Shown one piece after another: positions 47,201 to 59,200 of a DNA stretch of 64,000 bases. Source of the stretch: Nautilus pompilius (taxonomy: Eukaryota > Mollusca > Cephalopoda > Nautilida > Nautilidae); contig JACATO010000043.1 in the NCBI GenBank assembly GCA_018389105.1, positions 248,001 through 312,000 of the forward strand, in the 5' to 3' direction. The notes beneath the pieces are model-generated. The model searched no databases. It had not been told where the DNA came from and saw only the letters and a list, made by a program, of their open reading frames with translations. The stretch's first letter is position 1; every line of letters begins with the position of its first letter. Both the position numbers and the translations under genes were made by a program.

Positions 47201-50200
47201 CAGTTTGTGAAATCTCACCCCCCCCCCCAAGTAGATGCTACAAGCATTTCTGGAGACAGTTCATATCAGTCTAATTGCTAACAAACGTTTTAGGTGTCTC
47301 AGTAACTATTACTTAACCTCAGACTCTTGTGTGCACATTTAATAGACATTTCAAAAACTGACAAGAGTTGGTGGTGTCACTATTACTTAAAATATTGACT
47401 TTCAGAAAAATAAAAATTACAGTAACTTTACACTTGGTGGTGTTTGAGGAAGTACTAAAGTACGAGAAATAATTCTATACATTTCTAGTTTTTTTTTCAT
47501 TGGAGTCTGCATATTCAACAGAATCTCGAAATGAGAAACTTCCTGTTATTGATGTGAAATGGGCAGCAACCAAAATCAAATGGTCTGGTAGCACTATAAT
47601 CCGGTATTTGGTTCCAGGAGGTGTCAGCTGTCGTCGCCTTGTTATGGCTGGTTACCAGGTTGTGAGCTATGTCAGAAAGGGTTCTTGCTGATAAACAGTA
47701 AAATTCTGATTCTTGGTGGGCCTATGATGCAATTATTTCTTTTGTCAGATATGGTAGAAGCTGACTGGCTTCTTTCTTAGGGACTCACTTGACACTTGTT
47801 AACTAGGAAATTTTTCTGGGACTTGGAAATGAGCATAAGTAACTTTAAACTATAAAAGACTCAATTTATGTCTTCGGAACTTTTAAAGTTTCTCACTTTG
47901 GGACAAAATGTTTCACTGCTGCTCATGAATTCTGTTGGGCATCTGACTATCCTTCTCTTATTTTATAAGGATCAAAAGAAGGCGTTTCATGGATTTGCTA
48001 CTCTGTACAAGTCCATTATGTTTAGTGCCTACATGAAGTAGTAGGCTGGAAATCAGCAGCAGCTGAGGTAGAAATCTGGAAATTTGCTCCAAAGAAAATC
48101 GTTCTTTTGATTGTTTGCTTGCTTGCTTTTCCTCATTTTACAAAAGTTTCCAGTTGCAATTTTATACTACAATTCAAATTTAATGTGAAGTAGTAAAAAT
48201 TTTAGAAAAAATGTTTAAAAAATAAACATGGCAAGTGACCAATATCAGACTTTTCACTGCATAACTGTCGTTAAGTGTTGTGGCATTTAAGGAGTGAGTG
48301 GAGTGGAATGCAACGTAGGAGCAATGGCGTATGGCACAAAGTGCAATGCAGACAAGATAAATGTAAAAATTTGGAAACAAAGCTATTTAATTATTAGTAA
48401 ATATGTAGTAGAGTCTGATTTGTGTGCGTGTGTGTACCTTGTTTGAAAGGAATGTGAGTGTTAAACTCAATAAACATGCTGACCATCATTTTTCAGGCAT
48501 TTATCCTGGTCTGTAATCTCTTTAGGTTATGTATTGGGTGATGACTACTTTGAACTTGTGACCTCTTGGTTGAGAATTCAATGCTTTCTCAGCGAGGGAT
48601 TTTCCCTAGTAATTACCAGTTTGTTGTTGTTTGTTTTTTCTTCTCTTTTTTTTGTACTGGGAACATTTTTCATTACTAAGTTTAAATATAATCTTGTAAA
48701 ACCAAACAAGAATATCCCGGAGACGCTGTCTGGAAAAGTTCAGTAAAAAAACCGGCCTATATAAAAACATCAGTTTCAGGTGGTAACAGAATCCCCTAAA
48801 ACTGTCAGACGCAGCAGTACCACCACCACCAATAAGATTCCGTAAATGTTTTGATGGAAATCGGAGAGCTCAAATTGTTAAATCACAATGCGCTGTACGA
48901 CGTATACAAAGTTCAAAATCCCTTTTATGTTTGGAATCCTACATATATGAATATTATCATCTGCTATGAAAGTTAATCCGAATACACAACTCTTAACAAA
49001 TTAGTATATTGTAATGTGAATCTTAAAGTAAAAAAAACAAAAAATTCCATCGCAGATGTAACTTGGTGTGGTATATGTATATATATATAAGAACTTTGAG
49101 TGACTTCTAGGAAAGGGTTACCCTCATGTGACTATTCAGAAGGAAAAAAAGTACGTAGACTTTCTGCAATTATAAAGTAATCTTACAAAAAAAACCTACT
49201 TAGCCATGAAAATAATTCAGTATGGAAAGAGGAATCTGATACTGGGGCTGTCTGATTTAAGAAACCCTAAGCCAGTTGTTTATGTGGTTTCCATTTAATG
49301 TTTGGAATGTTTAGATTCAGGAAATGAAGACATGCCAGTCCTGGTATTGTAATTGAATCCTGTGTTTTGCAAGACCAGATATAAGTAAATAGCCCCTTTG
49401 GGGAGTATTCGCAGAAACGATCTAATGTATCCACTCGAATATATTTACCCATTCTCCTTGTTTTTAGTTGTCTCAAGATATCTGGTACAGTGTGTTCACA
49501 GTTCAGAAGTTTAAAAAAAAAAAAACAACAACACATGGTGTCTGGTTTAGGATCATTGTTGAACACAGATGTCCAGTTTGCAGAGTCCTGAATAAATATT
49601 CCAGCTGATATAGCTGCTACTTCTGTGGGATTAACATCTGGATTAGTTGTCTTCAGCATCCAGTAAGTGGAGGAGCAGCAGCAGTTCTCCAAATTAAAGT
49701 TGAACTGGGCAGTATATCATGGAATCTTTCTTTTGATGAAAGATGCCATCTCCAGGATGAAAAAAGCTGCTTGTGTGTGTGTGTGTGTGCAAGCGAGTGA
49801 GTGAGATATATATATATATATATGAAAAAAAAAGAAGTTTCTGATTTTATCAGATCTTTTGTTAAATAGTTCATTTAAATACAAAAAAAAAAATACAATG
49901 TAGCCCAAACCTTTGATACTTCTGGAATGTGTAAGACTGATGACATAGCTTTCCTTTTCTTAGAAGACTGAATAACCTTGCGGGTCTTTAGTTCTGCCTG
50001 ATGACATTTTATGGTTTCTCTACCTGTACTCAGGTTTTGAAGTTAGAGATAGCAATCTCTCTATTGACGAGAATCTGTAAAAGTTGTGGTTGAGAAATTT
50101 TAGCACTAAAATGGAATCGTATATAGCAGTAGTATGTATGTATTTTTAAAAATTGGAGAATTTTTGCAGTTTCCTTTATAGTTTTTTTCTTTTACAAATT

Positions 50201-53200
50201 ATTTCCTTTAAAATATCAATATTTTTAATATTAAATGTTAAAAATTCAACAAAAAAAGAGAGAAAAATGTATCTTTTTGAAATTGTGCTTTAAGGATATT
50301 ATTAGCATTCTAAAAAGAAGGGAGGTGAGTTTCACTTTCCATGGTAGCAATTCTCCCGACAAGTGCTGCTGCTATCAGATATTTTAAGAGGGAATGAAGT
50401 ATTTCTGTGGACATCTGCATGTTTTTGTCTCCAGTCCTTTTGGCAACTTGGCCCGTCTGCAAAGCACCACCTGAAATGTTTAGACCAGACATTTTCAGTA
50501 TTTGCACTCATAAATACATTTTTCAGTACTTTATTTTTGCAAAAATGAATTATTCCTGGCAAGATCTGACTGTTTTAGTCCTAATTTAGATCTGTGATGT
50601 TAACATTAGATCAGATTAGCAATAAAAGGGCTGTGTGGTACACACTGATGAGCTAAATGGACATATATATATTTCAAACTGCCCAAAAGCCACAACTATT
50701 CCATTGTTCAGGTTACTATTCTGAATTTAATTTCATATGTAGCTTTTGCAAAAAGAATTTTTTTTAATTTTTAAAAATTTAGTAGTTTGGTTCTCCACAT
50801 CAGTTACCCCCCCTGTTTTTTGTTTAATTATTACTAATTTGAGAAAAGCACTTAATATTCCATCGATTTGTAAAAAGATCAATTTCATTAACAACACTAA
50901 ACCTTCCTCGTCTAATGAGAAAAATTAAATGATGATAATTCTAAAAAAACAACAAACTGATTGTGAGTTCACATTGTTCCGTTACCAGCTTTAAAATACA
51001 ACAATCTCCAGTGTCTGACTTAGTTGGGAGTTTAGTGGTAATTAATGTTTTAAAATCAAGATGACATCTAAACTACACCAACAGCTTGTGTCAGGTTTGT
51101 TAAGCTGTCAGTCTTAGCTAAGACTGAGACCAGCAGGAGTGGGCTGACTTCGTTCCACCAGGTAGATGCAGATTGTGGAAACCACATGCGCAGTTGCCCC
51201 AGACGACGACGACGACGACGACATCAGAACCAGTTCACTGCGGGTGGGGTGTGATTTTATACTTAAGCAGTTTGACATCAGCCTTTACATAAACATTTTT
51301 ATCTGGTGTGCTGATATAAAGCATTCATACTCTTAAATATTTAATTTACATATTTAAATTGTTTGTGCTGTTTTTTTTCCCAGACTTGTCAAGGAGTTTC
51401 TCTAGAAAATTCCATCTAGTGTGAGAAAACTCTCATTACTTTCCTAGTCTGCGACAACTACTTATCCAGGTTTCTCTTACCATCTTGTTGACATGGTAAC
51501 CTTTTGCTTGCACTAAAAACCATGGAATTACAACAACAAACTGTAAAGAATTGAGGCTGAAGCACAAACCTCATCTACATTTCATTTTAAAAGAAAGGAG
51601 CGAAGAACTTTCTTATAGGCACTTACTTGTCTTATTGGTTTTGACAATTCATAAATTTAAAATGAGAAATACTGAACTGTGAAGAATTTTAAAAAAAAAC
51701 TCTTGTTGTGATGGTTTCAGAAATGTGTTGTGCTACACCTGGCTCTCTTGTGCTTCGTTACTACTTTGAGCCCTGCTTGCAGGAGTCCATGAAGGGTGCA
51801 TGCAATAGAAATCTTTTTACTGAAACATTGAAATAAGTAATTTAAGTGAGGTTTTTTTTTTTTTTTTTAGTGGGGGGGTCCATGGTTAAGGGCCTCGGTT
51901 TGAATCCCAGTTGGGATGGGGCCAGTTTGATGAACCCCTCTAAAATTATTTTTCTCGTTTTTCTACACCCTCTAATTGCATGTTTTCTCCCTCCATCTGA
52001 AAATTGAAGAGTTCTAGTAGGATCTTTAGTCATGCAGCTAACCTACACTTAGTGTAGGGAACTGCCACTAGGGTCTGGGTGCATGCTCCTCTGGTGAATG
52101 GATGTCTTATGTGCTGGCAGGTTTTGAAGAAGAAAAAAATAAACTTTTGGTACCTAACTAAAAATCTCTTGAATAATATTTAAAAAAAAAATTAAGGTTT
52201 TTAAATAACTTTTCATTACAAACCAAACCAAATATGTGAATTTTAGCATCTGTTATATATCTACTGTAAGAATTAGAAAGGTGGTAATCAAATGTAGGGA
52301 TAGATTTAAAGAAGAAAAACAACTTATTTACTGATATTCTGATTTGCAGTACATTCTTCACTTGTTACAATGGATATTTTCGGTAGTTAAATACTTTCAC
52401 ATTTCTTCAGAACAGTCTGGTAATTGGCTTAAACCAACCAGCACCGCAGGGGACTGTTGTTTACCGTTTTGTATTGCTGGTATATTTATCTAATGGAGAT
52501 TCTCGCCCCAAGAATATTCCTTCACTTTAAAAACACTGGCAAAAGGAATGGTGGTGGTGCACTTATGACAAAATGACTGGCGTCTGCTGTATATTTGCTG
52601 GCATGAATTTTTCTGCTTTTACTATTAGGGTCCTTTCCTAATGCACCAAGTTCTGAAATTCTTCATCTATCCTCAGTGACATTGTATGTATGTTACCCTA
52701 ACCCTGATCTCTTCCCCTTTTATCTCTCCAATTATGAATTGCTGATAAAAATGTCATCTTTCTTCTTAATGGTCTTAAAGAACTGTTATCTTGAATCCCT
52801 CTAATTAGTTTTAAGATACGATGAACTGTTTAAAAAACGTTGTACAGTTTCTCCAGCAATGTCTTTCTCTTAGCTGCAGTTGTTAGTGGCGAACTCTCTG
52901 TTGGAGTTTGCACGGTAAAGAATCTCATCTCCAGTGCATGTGTGACACAGCTCTTCGTGGTGCCATCTTGTGTGAAAACTGATGCTCTGCTGTGAACAAA
53001 TTTGAAGAACCTGTGATGGTTTAGTATTGAAAATAATGGTGGGGGGGAGATTAAAAGATTATAAAGGGCTCATGCTTTCAGATTACTTGTAACAAAAACC
53101 AAGTAACTTTAGTAACAGTTCTTTTTTTGAAAAAAAAAACATTGAGCTCTCTTCCCAAGTAGAACATCTCTCACACAATTTCTTAGCGAAAGGTTAGTGG

Positions 53201-56200
53201 GAAGAATTAAGAGCAGAACAGGTGGTTTCTTTACACCTTAACTTAATTAATAATTATTTTAACTTTTAGATTTCTTACAAACAGGATCTCTGTGCTGAGG
53301 TTTTCTGTGACTGTCAGACATTTGTTTTCTCTCCGACTGAGCTTTACCTTTCACTTGTGCATGTAAGTTTTTGTTTCATTCCAGTAAGATGAAAGAGACA
53401 TTTCCTAATTAACACCTCATTACTGTCAGGAGTATACTTTAAAATTGGCCATGGGGATCTAGGCTAGGAAATTGCATTGTTTTTCTCAGATAAGCTTTTA
53501 TTTTTTTGCTTTTTTTTTTTGGATTATTAAATAACATTCATCCGCATTGTTAGTCTGGCTTTGGGTTCATTTGTGTAAGGTAAAAGGCTGTGAAGGAGTG
53601 ACATCTACCAGTTGGGCACAGGTTTCATTGTTTGCCAGGGGCGCATTAGAGTGGGTCAGCATGAGTCTGCCACATTGAGCCAAAACATTGCCCTGTTTAG
53701 CTGGTAGTGCTGCCGCCTCGAGAAACTAAACATTTGATAAACTGAGGAGACATCTACCTAAGTAACCAAGCAGTCTGGGTGAGATGGTTTTTCAAATAAT
53801 TATATCTCTGTGGTAGTGGAGTTGCCTTAATCTGTGCTGGTTTAATTCCCAGATGGAGATGAGAGAAGTTAGTGGAACTACGTAAACTGTTTCCTTTAAA
53901 AAAAAAAAAAAAACAAAAACACAAAAAGCAAAACTTTCCCTTGACAAATAAATACGCGAATTATATCGGTATCACGGCGCTCACAAGACCCCTGCAGTCT
54001 CAGGGCCAGACAACATTTCTGGTACAGAGACTATATTACATTTTGAATAAAATTTTCTAAATGGTTGGTTCCCAACAAAACCATATGGTTTTTGAATCAG
54101 CAACCATGAGATATCTTAGCAATTATCAGATTGCATCTTGATAGCTTATGGCCTTTTCTTGTTGTTGCTAAATCTAACATAACAGTAGTTGCAAGCTCAA
54201 AGTAATTAAGCCAGTTTGGCTCTTGCGCTGACAGCGCAGCACAGGTCAAAGCTAGTTTGTGGCGCCATGGCACTAACGTTGATGGTTTGATATAAAAATC
54301 AGCGTATGCAACAGGTTTGGCATATGAAACCCCCTCATTGTCTGTAACCCAGATGTATGGAAAATTGCCAGGAAGGCTGGAACAAGCCAAACTCTGCTGT
54401 GAAATGTCAGCCTTATGGCAGATAGTTTCCAGAAGTGACAGCCTGGTACAAAGATTGGTGATTCATGCTTTACTAATCTCCACTATCCCCACATGATTAA
54501 CTGTGTGAGAGTGGAAACCCCCCCCCCAGTTGTCTAATCCAGCTCATTTATGGAATTTAGGGTAGCAGAACATTCAGACAATTGCTTGTTTGTTTTTTTG
54601 TTTTTTTTTTAGAAGTAAAGAATATTGGAATGGGAGGAAAATTAAAGCAAACAGAACTTATCACAGTGTCCTAATAGTATTTTAGAATTTTAGGTGTCTA
54701 CTATTGCTAATGGTGAGCACTTTGCACTCTTGAATTCAGTGATCTGGGGTTATCTGGGTGGGACTTGAATCTTTCCTGGGCTTAAATGGCTGATTGTTGT
54801 TGGGTGCTGGGCCTGCTGTGTCAGAGAGAGAGAGCCCAATTGGAGACAGAATCCAAACCTCCCATTAGCACCACTTCCTTCTCCCATAGTTAGAGTAGAG
54901 GTAGTGTGTGTATTCTGTCTAGTGGGGATTTTTCATTTCCTGCTAAAGCCAGAAGTGCCAGGGGCTGGGGTAGCGAGGCTTGCTGGTGGTAACCATGGCA
55001 CTACTCAACCTCGTCAAATATGTTGGAGACTAGAAGGTTGCTAACAGTGTGTCAAATTTAGATGGAATCCACTTATCTGAATTATAAAATCTGTTTGATC
55101 TTAAATACTAAATATGAAGTTTTGGTATAATGTAATTAACTGTATATTATGTGGATTTGATGTTTTATTTTGGATTTTAAAAACAAAAGGAAATCATAAA
55201 TTGATGTCAATTATAACAAACTAGATTTTGATTTAAATTTATCAAGAATCTTTGATGCTCTTATATCATTATCAAATTTTGTTTACATTATCTTTTATGT
55301 TAATTTGTTTCCATATAGAATACTAAGAATGAGCCTTATTGCTAACAAGTTTGTATTAAAAGTAAAAACACTAAAGTAACAAGAGGTTTTATTGCAAGAA
55401 ACTGCCAGACCAAAAATCCGGCACGTTCCAGCTAAAGAGAATATTGTCAGCTCTAAATTGGTAGGTTGTATTTAGATTTATAATGTTGATATAAATGTAA
55501 CAACAAATATGTAGCTGCTAGAAAGGTCAATTCTTTATTAAATTAATGTCAAGTTTTATTGGAATATCTATTTTTTAAAATTGATTACAAATGCATAATG
55601 AGAGCATTCCATACTGAAGAGCAGATGGAAAAGGGAAAAAAAAAGTACGAGTTTGTTCAGCTTTAAAAGAAAAAAATAAAATCTTTTATTGCATTTTATT
55701 TCACAAGTATCTGACATGAATATTCTTCAAATTTCAAGAAACTTATGTAGCTGAATGTCCTTGTAGGAAAAATAAAAATAATAGGCTTAACATTTGACAA
55801 CTGGATATACTGCAAGAAAGAGTTATCTGAACTGAATTTTGTGGGATTGGAAGTGTTATAAAGGCTTAGTGTTTTGTTTATTAGAAATGACGATATCATT
55901 TCGAGAAATATTCTGTTAACAATACAAATGCCAGTGCGTTGAGAACATCCTTGTTCCATGTGTTCACTGTCCTCTTTGCACGAACAAATGTTTTTATATG
56001 CTTGCTATCCTGTTATCTATTATTTATATTTTCTCCAGTGCCTCGTTATCTCAACAAGTTTGTTTCTTCAGTAACTCATTCACAAGCAAAAGTGAAACGT
56101 ATTTAGAGAAAACAAAATGTAGCATTATTGGAAATCCTGAATGGGTTGTTCTTTTAGATTGTTTCCTTTTCTCTGGCTGTTTAGCCAACATTGAGTTGTC

Positions 56201-59200
56201 ATCTGCGCGTTCAGCATCTACATATCATTAGCCTGCATGTTTCTGCTAAAGAAATAGTAGCATCCAGGTTGTATTTTGGCATTTTTCCCACTCCAGGGAT
56301 CTTCTAGAATTATCTTTCGGGAATCAGATGTGCTATCTGATATCTTGTTACATGAGGAGTCTTTATCTCTTCTGTATCATACAAAAGGAATGCAAACCCT
56401 TGGAAATCTTCTGTTAAAAATATTAAAGCAATGTAATATATATTTTTAAGTGTGTGTGTGTTTGTTACCCTTTCATGGCCAAACCTTAGCACCTATAGGC
56501 CCCAAAGTTTGAGTGTAGTAATTCAGAATCTGAGCGACGTTTTAAGCTACCACACGCTGGCCTTGAAGGTCGTTTTCAAAGTCTTATACTTAATTCACTG
56601 CACTTATTCAAAATATGCAACCTAGCAGCCTCAAATTATGATGAAAGTATCTTAAGATCCAAAGGTACCAGAGCCTGGCCTCAAAGGCCACCTTTCAGGG
56701 TTCAGAGTTACTACAGCCTCACGGTACTCATTCAACTGAGAAGTGACCACAGATTTCAATTTTTAAACCGTTGTCCTTGAAGGCCATTTGAAAGCCATCA
56801 ATGGCAGGTTTTGATATCATACGCGATATAACTTTGAAAACTAAGAACGCAGCATTTATTGCTACATTGTCGCACTATAAGCTAACGTAGGGTCGTCATC
56901 TTTATAAGCTAGCCACCAACCGCAGACCTACTTTTTCAGATCCCTAAACAGTCGGCTGAAACACAACCATTATGAAATTTTACAAAATCTACGTTTTCTT
57001 TCTCTCCTCTTTTTCAAGATAAAAAATAAACCGGGCTCTCATGGAACAAAGTTAAATTTAAGTGTACAACTGATTGATGCTAATGATGCATTTCTCAACA
57101 TTCTTTCGATGATTGTGTGTTTAAACAAACAAAAACAATTTCTGTATTTCAAATTGATGTAAAGCCTTTTTCCACCTGTGCAGCACCAGGTAGTTCCCCA
57201 GCTTGTCATGAATAATTTAATACTTTCTATGGAAAATAAGTTAACTTAATGGAATGCCAGAAAAAACAGTCAGTAGTTGAGTAGATGGGCAACGATTTGC
57301 ATTTTAACAGTATTTTTATCTGTATTTTTTTATGGAGAGAAGAAAACCACACACTGAATCAATGAGATGGGTTGGTTTTTATATTATGGAAAAAAAAATT
57401 AATGGGGGGGGTCTCTTTTTTTAAAATTCTATCTCCTACCAGGTGATGAAATCACAGCCACTATACTACGTCAGGGTTACTGTCATGGGAAGTCGGTCCG
57501 TTGTTTGTGGCCATCTTATAAGATGGTAGCAATCACCTCAGTTGGTGCTAGTATAATTCTCACTGGTATCTATCAGGTGTGTAGTGTTGACTTCTCGATC
57601 CTAGCAGATGAATAAATTAAACTTTTTGATAGTCTTTGATACCAACTCATTGTTTGTTGTTTCCCCCCCCCTCTGTAATCGGTTGATGTGTCAATAGAGT
57701 GCAGTCTAATTATTAAACCCTTAGCACCAGATTTGTAATTAAAGCAGTACACTGCTACAGTGTATCCCTTCGCTTGTAAGACTTTCTACAAACAAGCCCC
57801 TTTATTTCTTTTTTAAAGTATGTCAAGCGGGAGCACGTCAGAATTGCTGGAGTTGCAGTAATCGGTAGCCCTACTTTGGGTGGGAACTGCAAAAGAGTAT
57901 AATGGAGCTCAATGACTTTGTAGATATAATTCAGGCTGACAGGGCTATGTTTAATGTGGGATATGGCAAAAAAAGAATTCGATGGAAAGAGATCTTTTAG
58001 CCACCAAAACAGAATTAGCGTTGGATTTGCTTCCATGATTTAATGACAGGATTTGCATTGATTAATTATTCCTTTTGCTTTTCGTTTGAAAATATCTAAA
58101 CGATAGAAAGACGTCAGAGTAAAATTGGAAGCACACTGAAGTTGTAACGTTTTATGCAGCTTAAATAAACCAGTTTGTTTTTCCTTCTTATTGTGTTTTA
58201 AGAAAGAACCACTACCATGAAGGGGCAGGTAATCCATCCCATTAGAATTGATTCCAGATGTTACCCATTCAATTGTAGTTAAATCACTCCATAGCAAGAA
58301 TTAGCTCCTAGGTGTTAATTTTCCTTTGACCGTGGAATATTTTGCTGGTAGCACCTGCTGGTGTGACAGCCAGTTTTTCCCATAGATATTAAGTGGATGA
58401 CATGAATGTCGTGGGTGTTAGCAGAGGATGCAAATAATTGCCACTAGAAATTGCTTAATTTTGGGAAAATTGTTTGGAATGAGATTTGAGGACCACTAAT
58501 TACAAGGTTGTCAGTATTTTCTTATGTTAAGAATTACTATTATTTGTGTTGTCTGGTGACCTCAATGTTTTCAACATGACAAAAAAAAATGGAAATGCAG
58601 GATTTTTCTCCTTTGTAATTTAATTGTTTGAACCTTTACATAACGGTTTAGTATTAACCCTCCATATACCATGCCAACACACTTGGGCTATACGTGGATG
58701 ACTGACTTAATCTGTTGGGTATGGTATACAGAAGCTTGTGAGCAGTTATGGCACACTGGAACAATTGTTACATACCATATTTGATAACCTCAATGGAACC
58801 ATTTGTTAGGGATCAATCTCAAACTAATTTTTACAAGATATGAGGAATGAAAATTTACATTTTAGGTTGACGAGTAGGATTTCATGGTTGGGTTAATGGA
58901 TCTTCCTGATTGTTATGCAGATAAGTTCATGGGTTAATATTTGCCCTTGGTTTTTACAAACAACCCTTTTCTGTTGATGACCACACCCTTTCTTAATCCT
59001 GCCTACGGAGTACCCTTAAGCTGAAATCAGATTTACCGAAAGAAAAGTCCATGGACGCAGTTATTAATATCAGATTTTTTAATTTCCAAGGAGAATTTAG
59101 AAATTAGTGTAGTGTGTGTGTAACTGCTATGGAGATCTACTAGAGTCTTTTACTCTCGGACTTTAATTACCTTGTTTGCAGCTGTACTTCTCGAACAGTT

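Noticed and set aside
49267..49692. 141-codon minus-strand open frame
   Set aside because: It includes a Phe run from a poly(A) tract and no recognisable motif; probably chance or an old repeat.
51880..51960. Possible tRNA gene
   Set aside because: Only box B is good; the rest does not close into a cloverleaf and it continues into the SINE core shared by other copies.
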